From the NCBI GenBank assembly GCA_026004655.1, contig BPJO01000002.1, forward strand, positions 124,001 through 188,000: DNA of 64,000 nucleotides. The letters are read 5' to 3'. Below the pieces are notes generated by a model. The model made no database searches, was not told the DNA's origin, and worked only from the letters and a program-made list of their open reading frames with translations. The DNA comes from Phycisphaerae bacterium. GTDB taxonomy: Bacteria; Planctomycetota; Phycisphaerae; Tepidisphaerales; Tepidisphaeraceae. Below are positions 28,539 through 37,654 of this stretch, piece after piece. The translations under genes were made by a program, and so were the position numbers. Every line of letters starts with the position of its first letter. Within the stretch, counting starts at the first letter, position 1.

Positions 28539-29825
28539 TCAGACCCTGTTTAGGTGTGATCGGACCACCTCAGCGAGTTTTCGGATCCCCGGTTCGATCT
28601 GCTCGGTCGGCGTAACCGCGTAACACAATCGTAGATGGTTCTGTGGGATCGAGCCCTCCTCATCGGGTTGAAAGCAATATTCGCCGGGAACGTATAAAAC
28701 CCCCGCCTTGAGACAGTCTTCAAAAAAGCTCCCGGTACGGGAAGTATTCATGGACCGGGGCATCGAAACCCATGAGTAAAGCCCGCCTTGGGGATAGGTC
28801 CATCCGATCTGAGGGTTTGACGGAAAGTGTTTTTTCATGGCAGAAAGCATGACATCCCGTTTTTTCCGATATCCGTCGATCACGGTCTTTAAATGTGAAT
28901 CATAATGCCCTTCGGTCAGTGCCCGATGACAAATCGCCTGACAAAAGTGAGATGAACCGAAATCGTGATTTCCCTTTTGTTCAATTAGCGCACTTCCCAC
29001 ATCGGTTGGAAGAATCACATACCCCGTTTTCAACCCGGCAGCAAAAGGTTTGTCAAAGGTGTAGCAGGAAATGACGAACCGGTTGTCCGGGTCAAAGCTT
29101 TTCAAGCTCGGGAGATCTTGTCCTTCGTATCGCAATTCCCGATAGGCGGCGTCTTCGATGACAAGAAGACGATGCGTTTTGCTGTATTTTCTCGCGATAT
29201 CAACCAACCTCGATCGTCGGGACAGTCCTAAAGTCAGTCCCGTGGGGTTTTGGAAATAGCTCTGACAGTAGATCGCCTTGACGCGGGGCAATAGTCCCCG
29301 TAACTCCAGACGGTGTAGGAGTTTATCGACTTCTTCCACGACCATGCCGTCCTGGTCCATCGGGACGGTCATCAGACGCGCTCCGAAGCTTCCCAAGGCG
29401 CCTGCGTAAACGAAATAAGACGGACCTTCGAGAATCACGATATCCCCGGGGTCAATCAGGATATCTGCCAGGATGTATAAAGCCTGCTGAGACCCGGTGG
29501 TCAGCACGATGTTGTCTGGGTTCAAAGACATCGCGGAGGGAGGTTTATCTTCGAGTCGGCAGAGATGATCGAGAATAGCTTGTCGATAAGTTCTTGATCC
29601 TACAGTAGTTCCGTACTGGAGGACCTCGCGGGCGGTGGGAGGGTCTTTCAATAGTTTTTGGCAGATGACAAGAATCTCTTCTGCCGGGAGGGTCATCGGA
29701 TCGACGAGTCCTGCAGCAAAGCTGATGAGTTGGGGATTGGCTTTGGCCAGTGCGATCAGGTAGCTGATGGGGGCTTCAGCGGTTCGTTGGGATCTGTTCG
29801 AAAATGATACCGGAGGGATAGACAT
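28539..29825 (-). CDS. PLP-dependent aminotransferase (class I/II, LysN/MocR-like)
   Basis: An aminotransferase of about 428 residues resembling 2-aminoadipate transaminase (LysN) and the catalytic part of MocR regulators, without a helix-turn-helix. Visible: the N-terminal ISFAAGLVDPMTLP motif, TTGSQQALYILADILIDPGD cofactor loop, YCQSYFQNPTGLTL, IEDAAYRELRYEG (Asp for the pyridine nitrogen), and the Schiff-base lysine in YTFDKPFAAGLKTGY. The usual TFSK motif reads TFDK. I prefer ATG 29825; the frame runs to 29861. It diverges from comF. Substrate is not defined. Confidence 0.85.
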   Translation of the reverse strand: MSIPPVSFSNRSQRTAEAPISYLIALAKANPQLISFAAGLVDPMTLPAEEILVICQKLLKDPPTAREVLQYGTTVGSRTYRQAILDHLCRLEDKPPSAMSLNPDNIVLTTGSQQALYILADILIDPGDIVILEGPSYFVYAGALGSFGARLMTVPMDQDGMVVEEVDKLLHRLELRGLLPRVKAIYCQSYFQNPTGLTLGLSRRSRLVDIARKYSKTHRLLVIEDAAYRELRYEGQDLPSLKSFDPDNRFVISCYTFDKPFAAGLKTGYVILPTDVGSALIEQKGNHDFGSSHFCQAICHRALTEGHYDSHLKTVIDGYRKKRDVMLSAMKKHFPSNPQIGWTYPQGGLYSWVSMPRSMNTSRTGSFFEDCLKAGVLYVPGEYCFQPDEEGSIPQNHLRLCYAVTPTEQIEPGIRKLAEVVRSHLNRV

Positions 29826-29898
29826 CAGTTCGACTGTACCGTTGTCGCGAGCGTTGGGCAAACATCAGAGAATCGGCTCGAAATGTTAAGCTGATAGA

Positions 29899-30648
29899 GT
29901 GATTCATACGATCCGGTCATTCTTCCACGAGTTGCAGAATCTGGTTTATCCGGGACGGTGTACGGTCTGTAAAGTGGGGGTGGATCAGGGTCAGGCTTTT
30001 TGTTCAGGGTGTGACAAGAGCTTGTCGGAGTTGGAAACTCGTCCACAGTGTCTGAAATGCGGTGCCCCAGTTGCGGAGGATTTGTCCCCCTGCCAAAGGT
30101 GTAGCGGACGAGGGTATCGGTTGTTTGACCGGATGATCCGTGTCAGTACGTTTGAGAACCCGTACGCCGAACTGATCAGACGTTTCAAATATTACCACGG
30201 GTGGGGAATCGGAGAATTATTGGCCGATCGGGCGCATCGGCTTCAACGGGTTCGCGGATTGTTGGAAATATCGGATGTTTTGGTTCCGGTTCCTCTACAC
30301 CCTTGGCGTCAGACGATCCGCGGGTTTAACCAAGCCCGGATTTTCGCCGACCGGATCGGGAGTCTGAGCGGCTTGCCGGTCTGTGAAGCCGTCATCCGGG
30401 TACAGAACACCCCCCAGCAAGCATTGCTTTCCGCCCGGGAACGGGTCAGAAACGTGCGAGGGGCGTTTGAAATAATTCGACCCCAACAGGTTCAACATCG
30501 TAGGGTTGTGATCGTGGATGATGTTTTTACCTCAGCGTCGACGTTGAAAGAGGTCGCTAGAGTGATCCGACGGGCGTGTCCTTGCTCCATCAGTGTCCTG
30601 ACGATTGCTGCTGCCGACCCGAAAGGTCAAAATTTCAGGGTGGTCTGA
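29899..30648 (+). CDS. comF: ComF family phosphoribosyltransferase-like protein
   Basis: A 249-residue ComF/GntX protein. The N-terminus has a C4 zinc element (CTVC...CSGC) and a second CxxC...CxxC pair, and the C-terminus a phosphoribosyltransferase fold with VVIVDDVFTSAST, the PRPP-binding loop. ComF proteins take part in DNA uptake or use of extracellular DNA in some bacteria; no other competence gene lies nearby. It diverges from the aminotransferase and ends 2 bp before the convergent GH15-ferredoxin gene. Confidence 0.9.
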   Translation: MIHTIRSFFHELQNLVYPGRCTVCKVGVDQGQAFCSGCDKSLSELETRPQCLKCGAPVAEDLSPCQRCSGRGYRLFDRMIRVSTFENPYAELIRRFKYYHGWGIGELLADRAHRLQRVRGLLEISDVLVPVPLHPWRQTIRGFNQARIFADRIGSLSGLPVCEAVIRVQNTPQQALLSARERVRNVRGAFEIIRPQQVQHRRVVIVDDVFTSASTLKEVARVIRRACPCSISVLTIAAADPKGQNFRVV

Positions 30649-30650
30649 GT

Positions 30651-33098
30651 TTACGAAGTTGGAACCGACGGTTGAGGTTCGGCGTCTTGTACGGTCAGGC
30701 TGACCACATCCGTGGGGCAAACGTCCACGCACTGACCGTCCAGATCACACTGGTCAAGGGTACGCAGGTCGATCAGGGCTTTCCCATCCACGGGTTTTAA
30801 AACCCCTTTCCCGCAGTGGGCAATACAAATTCCACACCCGATGCAATCCGAAATATCGATGTTGAGGGTGACCCGTTTGGGGAATTGGGTAGATGAGTCG
30901 GTCTTGACAAAACTCCCACGCGTATGAGCCGTTTCACGATGAGTGACCGTATCAAACCCGGCTTCGTATCGGTCGAAAGTGGCTTGGGATTTGATGTCCA
31001 CAGCCCCGCGTCGTCGAAGACGGAAAACACTTTGGTGACAGGTGTCACAACGTTGGAGGGTTTCGAGCTTTTCGAGGTACTTGATGACCGTGCTGACGAC
31101 CGTCGCATGAGACCAGGTCAAAGGGCTGACGGAGATCGGTTCGTTGGTGTAAGGATTGACTTGTTCGGCCAATACCCCGGACTCTAGAGCGTGGTTGGCG
31201 GTCCATTCAAAGATCGGCAAGGCTCGTTTGAGTTCGCTAGCGGTCTTGGCACGCGAGATGTAATAGTCGGCCACCCACAAAGTGCAGATGAACCAGGGAT
31301 TGCCTGGGACCAAAGCGATATCGTTGCTGATACGGTGGTAGTAGTCGTTTTCGTAACGGGCGACCCCCCCGACTTTGGTTTTGATCCACAATTTTTCTTC
31401 GATCGCCTGCATGGTCGAGATGACACGGGGGTCGTCGGCATCGAAAAGATGGAACTTAAAGATAGCAAACAGGGCGGCGTCGAGGACTTCGTCGACCTCA
31501 TAGATATCGCCGCCGTCGATGTCGCATTGGAGGGTGACGGATTCGACGTAGTGGGAGTCGCCGGGGGGGGTGGGTTCGTTTTTGGGGACCAGCCGTCGGA
31601 CGAATCGACCCAGTTTTTCGGAGTACAAATACTTGGCCGAGGCGGCACGGATTTCGTCGGCGGCCTGGTTGTATCGTTCGGCCCGTTCACGATCCCCGAA
31701 ACAGACGGCAAAATTACGAGCGGCTTTTAACCCCCCGTACACGGTCGCAACGGTAAACGCGTGTACGCCCCATCGTTCTTCCCACAGGTCATAGGAAGGA
31801 TGAGGAAGTCCGGTGCGGGGGTCGCGGTATTCACACATGAAATCGGCAGCCTTTTGTACCACGTCGATCCACAAAGGCCTGATGTACTCGATGTCCCGGT
31901 ATCGGAAATAATGTCTCCATAACGCCCATACCACCAGTGCGGTTTCGTCCTCCTGAATGGGCAAAACTTGTCGTCCCTGCATGACCCAGGGGTGCCAGGA
32001 ACTCGCGGGTGAACCGTCGGGATTGTACTTGTGATAAAAATACCCTTCGTCCGTGATCGTTTTCTGGCAGAACGTGTAAAAGTTCTTGGCCAGATCCGGA
32101 AAGCCCGCCAGGTCCAGCGCGTCGGCCACCAGTGCACCGTCCCGAGGCCACATGTAGGAATAAGTGTCCCGGTTGAAGTGCAGGTAGTCGCTGTCATTGG
32201 CAGCGATGATCGCGCCGGCGTTATCGATCTGTGTACGCACCACCAGCAAGGACCGCTTGAACGAATCCACCACCTTGTTGGGCAGATTCCCAAAATTGAT
32301 ATTGGTCCCGTTGACCCACAACCGCCAGTATGACGTCGTTCGGTCGATCACGGCTTGTGGGGTTTGTTTGAGCAGCCATTTGTGAAGCATGATCAACTCG
32401 TCACGGGATTCGGTCATGATCATGCACAGGTAAACGGTATGTTCACCTTCGGGAGGGGTGTGGATCTGAATGCTCATCGTGCTATCCACGGCACCCTGGG
32501 CGATCGCGTTACCGCTGAGCTTTCCGTCTTCTGCGTCACGCCAGGTTCCTTCAGCGCCATGAAATCCACTGGTCCCGCAGGCGTATTCGTCGATCCGTTG
32601 CTCGTGACCGTCAAAAAACGTGCACATGATGTACCGTTGCCCGCGGTAATGAACGATGGATCGGAGTTCGGGATCGTAATACGCGGTGTCCCCGATCTTT
32701 TGCCCCCACATGTTAAAGTCCTGATGGTGAAAGAGGGTGACCTGTCGGTCGTGAGAGTCGAGGTTTTTGATCTTCATCTTTCGGACGTAAACCGGACGAT
32801 GAAAATCAACCACGTCATTGCAGTAAAGACTAATCTTGAGGTCCCTATGATCCAACGACACGCTGGTGGTGAGGGTGTCTCTCAGATATCTTTGCTGGAT
32901 GTTCCAATGGGGGTCGCTTGTCCAAGTCAGACGGGTCGGTCCGGCTTCGGGGGCAGGGGTGTAGATCCCAAACCGACACGGTCCGTGTCCGGCATGATTC
33001 TCCTGACCGACGTGCGGAAAATAGACATCCCGAATCTGATAACGGTGATCGAATGTTAACAGCAATTTTCCGTTGCCGACGGGAATATCACGGGGCAT
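30651..33098 (-). CDS. GH15 glucoamylase-like enzyme fused to a C-terminal ferredoxin domain
   Basis: An 815-residue fusion. Residues 1-670 are a GH15 glucoamylase/glucodextranase-type enzyme: an N-terminal beta-sandwich, WPRDGA (317-322), acid residue in DLWEE (437-441), base Glu645 in LAEQV, and SVSPLTWSHA (656-665). Residues 684-688 read CDTCH. Residues 744-800 form a two-motif ferredoxin: CIGCGICIAHC (Cys752, 755, 758, 762) and CDLDGQCVDVCP (Cys784, Asp787, Cys790, Cys794), where Asp replaces the second cysteine, as in ferredoxins with an Asp ligand. There is no signal peptide, so it acts in the cytoplasm, perhaps on storage glycan. AGGATG precedes the ATG. No stop or frame change separates the parts. 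Confidence 0.93.
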   Translation of the reverse strand: MPRDIPVGNGKLLLTFDHRYQIRDVYFPHVGQENHAGHGPCRFGIYTPAPEAGPTRLTWTSDPHWNIQQRYLRDTLTTSVSLDHRDLKISLYCNDVVDFHRPVYVRKMKIKNLDSHDRQVTLFHHQDFNMWGQKIGDTAYYDPELRSIVHYRGQRYIMCTFFDGHEQRIDEYACGTSGFHGAEGTWRDAEDGKLSGNAIAQGAVDSTMSIQIHTPPEGEHTVYLCMIMTESRDELIMLHKWLLKQTPQAVIDRTTSYWRLWVNGTNINFGNLPNKVVDSFKRSLLVVRTQIDNAGAIIAANDSDYLHFNRDTYSYMWPRDGALVADALDLAGFPDLAKNFYTFCQKTITDEGYFYHKYNPDGSPASSWHPWVMQGRQVLPIQEDETALVVWALWRHYFRYRDIEYIRPLWIDVVQKAADFMCEYRDPRTGLPHPSYDLWEERWGVHAFTVATVYGGLKAARNFAVCFGDRERAERYNQAADEIRAASAKYLYSEKLGRFVRRLVPKNEPTPPGDSHYVESVTLQCDIDGGDIYEVDEVLDAALFAIFKFHLFDADDPRVISTMQAIEEKLWIKTKVGGVARYENDYYHRISNDIALVPGNPWFICTLWVADYYISRAKTASELKRALPIFEWTANHALESGVLAEQVNPYTNEPISVSPLTWSHATVVSTVIKYLEKLETLQRCDTCHQSVFRLRRRGAVDIKSQATFDRYEAGFDTVTHRETAHTRGSFVKTDSSTQFPKRVTLNIDISDCIGCGICIAHCGKGVLKPVDGKALIDLRTLDQCDLDGQCVDVCPTDVVSLTVQDAEPQPSVPTS

Positions 33099-33584
33099 TT
33101 CACATCCTGATCGCTAAAACATGCTCCTGGTCGCAAGCTTCGTGCCAAACGAATTGAACACATAAACATTGTCGGCCAAATAAACGGGCAAATCCACTAG
33201 GTTATCCAAATTTGCAAAATGGGGCACCCCTTAATTCGTTCAACAATGAGTTTTCCCATTTTTTAACAATTTCTGAACCAGTTTTAAACAATGATTTTGA
33301 CTTAAGTTGCTTTTCAATAATGATTTGCGGAAATTTGGAGGGTCGGTTTTTTTTTGTTGGCACCCCGACTTGAGCTTGATAATCTATAGCCATAGTGTTC
33401 TCTGCATATTGGAGGACAGGTCGGGTACACTGATCCGCAATAGGCGTAGTCATGCGAGAATAATCAATATTGCTCGTCATGATTCGAAATCGATCCGACT
33501 AGTTACTCACTCGGATACCTTTTGTTGCTGAGACACGGCAAAAGCGGATTGACGTAGGTCTCAAAGAGAAACGGAGAGGTTAAA
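33099..33584. other. AT-rich divergent intergenic region
   Basis: This 486-bp stretch between the GH15-ferredoxin gene and the first PEP-CTERM gene is clearly richer in A and T than its neighbours (notably a nine-T run near 33348-33356). It must hold divergent promoters. A TTGACG (33549-33554) is present but has no matching -10. No gene, repeat or known RNA was found. Confidence 0.4.
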
Positions 33585-34331
33585 ATGTATTTCACATCTC
33601 GGCACGCCGCCCTTAGCGGTATGGTTGCGTTTGCGTTAGCCGGAACCTGTGTCCATGCGGCGCCTATCCCATGGACGTCTCCTAGCGGATCGAATGCTGA
33701 CATATCGTGGTCTGCTGGACAATCCGACAATGGTCTTTTCGGTGATCCGATCGTCAGCGGGACTACATTCCTGTTTTTCCCCTCTGCCTTCCAAGCAACC
33801 GCATCCGGCGGTTCAGCCCAAACGACCTCTGATCGTCTCTCTTTCCAAGTCTCTGCAATGCCCGGGAAGTTCCTCTCCAGCATTACCATTCGGGAAGTCG
33901 GCGATTGGTCGATCGAAGGAGGCGGAAGTGTCAAAGTCGCCGGTGCCCTATATGTGACCAAGCTCAACTCCCCAGGAATTGGTTCAATTTGGACTGATAC
34001 CCTTGATGTCGTGTATCAGGATTTGGACAACTCCACGACATACAACTCGCCCGCGCGTCCCACCAGTGACGGGGGAGGAACTTGGGAAGGAATCTATACC
34101 ATCAACCTTCCTGCCGGGGTTACCAGCATCCAAGTCGTCCTGAATAACATTCTCCAAGCAACATCTACTGCGGGCGGAACGGCCTTCATTCAAAAGAAAG
34201 TCGTCGGAGGACCCAGCAGCGGAGATGATCAGATCGAGGTAGTCATCCCCGAACCGGCAAGCTTGAGCCTGCTGTTCTTCGGCGCCGCTGGTTTGCTCGG
34301 TCGACGACGATTCACAGTTCATCGCAACTGA
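33585..34331 (+). CDS. PEP-CTERM sorted secreted protein
   Basis: A 248-residue exported protein with a signal peptide ending near VHAAP (residues 22-26) and a C-terminal PEP-CTERM tail: VIPEPASLSLLFFGAAGLL followed by RRR, which an exosortase cleaves and replaces. The mature part is a beta-rich domain starting PWTSPSGSNADISWSAGQSD and sharing motifs with the next PEP-CTERM protein (W-SG-S, S-GQ-D-NG-F--P, LSF, LQATS). GGAGAGG lies before the ATG. Likely anchored or released at the cell surface. A hairpin terminator follows. Molecular function unknown. Confidence 0.88.
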   Translation: MYFTSRHAALSGMVAFALAGTCVHAAPIPWTSPSGSNADISWSAGQSDNGLFGDPIVSGTTFLFFPSAFQATASGGSAQTTSDRLSFQVSAMPGKFLSSITIREVGDWSIEGGGSVKVAGALYVTKLNSPGIGSIWTDTLDVVYQDLDNSTTYNSPARPTSDGGGTWEGIYTINLPAGVTSIQVVLNNILQATSTAGGTAFIQKKVVGGPSSGDDQIEVVIPEPASLSLLFFGAAGLLGRRRFTVHRN

Positions 34332-34359
34332 AGACCTATCCGTTTCCTGTCTCATCTAC

Positions 34360-34395
34360 AGTTGTGCACGGACCGTCAGTTCACGCACAACTTTT
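34360..34395 (+). terminator. Terminator of the first PEP-CTERM gene
   Basis: An 8-bp perfect stem (34360-34367 with 34385-34392, AGTTGTGC/GCACAACT) with a 17-nt loop, followed by TTT, 29 bp after the stop codon. Confidence 0.6.
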
Positions 34396-34475
34396 AAGCA
34401 TACGGTCTGTGAGGGCTTTGAACTGGCTGGAGTTAATCTCGAGGGTTGCGAAACAGGTTATAGCTGTTCTCGTTG

Positions 34476-34497
34476 AGGTCATTCGATCAAATGACCT
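34476..34497 (+). other. Palindromic hairpin upstream of the second PEP-CTERM gene
   Basis: AGGTCATT (34476-34483) and AATGACCT (34490-34497) form a perfect 8-bp stem around a 6-nt loop, about 95 bp before the gene start. It may be a second terminator or an operator. Confidence 0.4.
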
Positions 34498-34589
34498 TCT
34501 CATTCGAAATGATCCGAAGATCGACTGACCCGCTGACCGTGTGGTGGGGTGTTGCTTCGTGTTAATTCCAAAATGAGGACGGAAAGAAA

Positions 34590-35234
34590 ATGCGAATCGT
34601 GAGTCACTGTTGTGCCGCATTTTGTGGATTGTGGGTTTGTGTATCAGCTGCAGAAGCAGCGTTGTGGATTCCGTCTTCGGGGACGAGCGGACTGATTTCC
34701 TACTCCAACGGTCAGGATTCGAACGGGCATTTTTCGAATCCACTTACGGGTGAGGAAAAGTTTGTGTTCGTCAACCCGATAACGTTCCTCGCCGTTGCAC
34801 CGGGTAGCCCCACAACGGTGACGGATACGCTCAGTTTTGATGCGACCGTTCCCGGTGGGTACCAGATCACACAGGTCAGTGCACAAGTTTCAGGAGACTA
34901 TTCATTAGCGGGTCCGTTGGCGACAGTCAGTTATACCGCGACGCTAACCTTGAACGGGGGGGCTTACTCGGCTCCCGTTGTATTTGTGCCTGTCGCCCCG
35001 ATAACTTCGGGTGATGGCGAGTTTTCGGGTACCGTTTCGATCCTTCTACCTCCCGGAATCTCATCCGTATCCGTAGCAATGACCGGCACACTCCAAGCAA
35101 CCTCAGCCACAGGAAGCACGTCGTTGGTTCAAATCAAGAATGCCCAGATCTCATTCACCGTGATTCCAGAACCGGTAAGTCTTAGCCTGATCAGTGGCGC
35201 TGGCGTGTTATTCCTGCGTCGGCGACGTGCTTGA
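34590..35234 (+). CDS. PEP-CTERM sorted secreted protein, paralogue of the preceding gene
   Basis: A 214-residue protein with signal peptide (cleavage near AAEAA, about residue 23), a beta-rich body and a C-terminal PEP-CTERM signal (VIPEPVSLSLISGAGVLFL then RRRR). Its mature domain parallels the upstream protein: LWIPSSGTSGLISYSNGQDS, FSNP, VTDTLSFDATVPGGYQI, GTLQATSATGS. The two genes are tandem, 258 bp apart, each with its own hairpin, and probably arose by duplication. GGACGGAAAG lies before the ATG. Extracellular; function unknown. Confidence 0.87.
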   Translation: MRIVSHCCAAFCGLWVCVSAAEAALWIPSSGTSGLISYSNGQDSNGHFSNPLTGEEKFVFVNPITFLAVAPGSPTTVTDTLSFDATVPGGYQITQVSAQVSGDYSLAGPLATVSYTATLTLNGGAYSAPVVFVPVAPITSGDGEFSGTVSILLPPGISSVSVAMTGTLQATSATGSTSLVQIKNAQISFTVIPEPVSLSLISGAGVLFLRRRRA

Positions 35235-35267
35235 TACCTCAATACGAAATTTTTAAGAAGTTCACCG

Positions 35268-35294
35268 AAACCCCGGCAGAAAATGTCGGGGTTT
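35268..35294 (+). terminator. Terminator of the second PEP-CTERM gene
   Basis: AAACCCCG (35268-35275) pairs with CGGGGTTT (35287-35294), extended by three more pairs, with a short A-rich loop, 34 bp after the stop codon. The T-tract is within the stem. Confidence 0.65.
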
Positions 35295-35374
35295 ACTGTC
35301 GAGCGTGAATCTTCCATCCCCCGCGGTATGCTGTTGTTTTCTAAGTAATCAGGCAAGGGAAGGAACTGTCTGGC

Positions 35375-37495
35375 ATGTCGAAGCGATTTGATTTTACCTG
35401 GTTGTTTCCATTACCCCGTGTGCACACAGGTTTGTTATTGGGGAACGGACGCCTCGGTGCGATGATCTGGGGTGAAAACCAGGTCCTCAGGATCACCCTG
35501 GGTCGGGCGGATTGGTGGGATCATCGGGGCGGCAAATCATGGACCGCGGAGATGAACTACCACGATATCCGTCGTTGTTTGGAGAATCAGGACGTACAAG
35601 GGATACAGCGTTTGTTTGCCGAGCCGACTGACGGAGGTCCCAGTCACCCGACCCTTATTCCGGTCGGACGGTTCGAGGTTGAGTTTGCTTCAGATGCCCG
35701 GTTGATCAAGGGGGTTCTGGATCGTTTCCGGGCACTCATTCTGATTGACGTGGAATACCGGGGGCAGACGCATCAACTCGAGCTGGAAATGTGCATGGAT
35801 CTTCCTTTGATGCGGGTACGCGTCCCCGGTCCGCTGGAAGGTTATCAGATTCGAGCCTTGCCCGTCTATGAAACTGCCGGGGAGCATCTCAAAAAGCGAG
35901 GAATCGAACCTCCAACACCAATTCAATCTGAAGGAGTCTGCGGTTTTACGCAGACATTGCCTCAGGACCCGTCTCTGACCGCGATCGCCAAAAGAGTGGG
36001 CGATCATCTCTGGATCTGCGCGACCCTTGAACAAGAACAATCACCTTTGGCAGGTCGGGAAGTTTTGGATGAATCGGTCTTTGCTTTTTCCAGGCAATGG
36101 TGGAAGCAGTATTGGGCTCAAACACCAAAAATCGATCTGCCGAATGAAAAGCTCCAGTTTTTGTATGATTACGGTGTCTATAAGTTTGCCGGCCTGACAT
36201 GTCCCATGGGCGCACCTGCAGGTTTGCAGGGGCCTTGGATTGAGGATTATACCACGCCGCCATGGTCGGGGGATTATCATTTCAACATCAATGTGCAGAT
36301 GTGTTACGGACCGGCTTATCCGACCGGACATTTGACCCATTTAAAGCCGTTATTTGATCTGATCGAATCATGGATGCCTCAGCTTCGAGAGCATGCGAGA
36401 TTGTTTATCGGGATTGACGACGGGGTGATGCTTCCTCATTCGGTGGATGATCGATGCCGGATCAATGGGAGTTTCTGGACCGGGACCGTGGACCATGGTT
36501 GCACCGCCTGGGTGGGGAAGATGATGTACGACTACTGGCAGTTCGGCGGGGCCGACGACGAATGGGCCCGAAACGTCATGTACCCGTTTCTGAAAGCAAC
36601 GATGCGTGTTTATGAATCCATGCTGGAACGAGACGGGGACCGGTTTGTGTTGCCTGTGAGTGTCAGTCCTGAATATCGGGGGGCGTCCATGAACGCCTGG
36701 GGAAAAAATGCGAGCTTTCAACTAGCTTGCATTCATATGCTTTGCGAATGGTTGATCGAATTGTCATCACGATTTGGGGATAACCCGAATCCGATCTGGG
36801 CGGAAGTTCTGGAAAGGCTTCCCCGAGCTTGTGTGGAGGATGGAAAGATCTGCTTGTGGCAGGGGACTCCGCTGGAGGAAAGCCATCGACACCACTCTCA
36901 CCTTGCCGGGATCACGCCTTTTGATGTGATTGACCCGCGCGATCCTGAATGGGAACCAGTGGTCAAACGTTCATTCGCCGAGTGGATTATGCGGGGAATG
37001 GGGTTATGGTCGGGCTGGTGCATGTCCTGGGCGGTCCAATTGCATACACGCGTAGGAAATGCGGACATTTCAGAACTGCTGGTGGAGATTTGGGAAAGGG
37101 TCTTTACCAATCAGGGACACGGAACGCTACACGACTGTGAGTTTCCCGGGTTCACGCTGATAGGTTCGGGTCCGACGTCACGATTACCGAATCGTCATGA
37201 AATCATGCAGATGGATGCCGGGATGGGCATGGTCAACGCCATTGTCGACATGCTGTGTTATCGTCAACGGGACATGCATTACTTTTTCAGGGGGTGTCCG
37301 AATCATTGGCCAAGTGTCACGTTCGAAGGCATTCACGTCGGTAGAGGTTTTGTGGTCAGTGGACGTCGGCGGGGTGGTGAAGGACAGGTGGATATACGAT
37401 CAATCAAAGGCGGCGTGTTTCGATATGTTGATTTTTCGGGTCAGTCACATCAGGTCACGTTCAAACCTGGCGAATCCCAAACGGTTCGGTTGTAG
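35375..37495 (+). CDS. GH95-like alpha-L-fucosidase/galactosidase
   Basis: A 706-residue protein of the GH95 clan. Seen: N-terminal GLLLGNGRLGAMIWG, catalytic-region GLQGPWIEDYTTPPWSGDYHFNIN, and HRHHSHLAGITPFDVIDP, all characteristic of GH95, where Asp/Glu-Asn residues around the (alpha/alpha)6 barrel act. It is somewhat shorter than typical GH95 enzymes and has no signal peptide, so it probably acts on imported oligosaccharides in the cytoplasm. GGGAAGGA lies before the ATG. Substrate (fucose or galactose linkages) is inferred from family. Confidence 0.85.
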   Translation: MSKRFDFTWLFPLPRVHTGLLLGNGRLGAMIWGENQVLRITLGRADWWDHRGGKSWTAEMNYHDIRRCLENQDVQGIQRLFAEPTDGGPSHPTLIPVGRFEVEFASDARLIKGVLDRFRALILIDVEYRGQTHQLELEMCMDLPLMRVRVPGPLEGYQIRALPVYETAGEHLKKRGIEPPTPIQSEGVCGFTQTLPQDPSLTAIAKRVGDHLWICATLEQEQSPLAGREVLDESVFAFSRQWWKQYWAQTPKIDLPNEKLQFLYDYGVYKFAGLTCPMGAPAGLQGPWIEDYTTPPWSGDYHFNINVQMCYGPAYPTGHLTHLKPLFDLIESWMPQLREHARLFIGIDDGVMLPHSVDDRCRINGSFWTGTVDHGCTAWVGKMMYDYWQFGGADDEWARNVMYPFLKATMRVYESMLERDGDRFVLPVSVSPEYRGASMNAWGKNASFQLACIHMLCEWLIELSSRFGDNPNPIWAEVLERLPRACVEDGKICLWQGTPLEESHRHHSHLAGITPFDVIDPRDPEWEPVVKRSFAEWIMRGMGLWSGWCMSWAVQLHTRVGNADISELLVEIWERVFTNQGHGTLHDCEFPGFTLIGSGPTSRLPNRHEIMQMDAGMGMVNAIVDMLCYRQRDMHYFFRGCPNHWPSVTFEGIHVGRGFVVSGRRRGGEGQVDIRSIKGGVFRYVDFSGQSHQVTFKPGESQTVRL

Positions 37496-37511
37496 CAAAC
37501 CGGAAAAAGAA

Positions 37512-37547
37512 ATCAGGCCGGAGAGGAGCCACCGTCTCCGACCTGAT
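37512..37547. terminator. Hairpin between the GH95 gene and galU
   Basis: ATCAGG-C-CGGAGA (37512-37524) pairs with TCTCCG-A-CCTGAT (37535-37547), one mismatch. It lies 16 bp after the GH95 stop and, for the minus strand, is followed by a T-rich stretch, so it can serve both converging genes. Confidence 0.65.
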
Positions 37548-37654
37548 CAAAAAGCCGAATTGATATGTATGAATCTAGCAAGCATTCCGAATGAGTCAAC
37601 ACGATTGTGTGTTCTCGACAACACAAAATCTTTTGACGTCGACGAAACTTCCTG

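Noticed and set aside
32355..33059. 234-residue plus-strand open frame inside the GH15-ferredoxin gene.
   Set aside because: Antisense shadow of a clearly conserved enzyme, with no start site or family motif.
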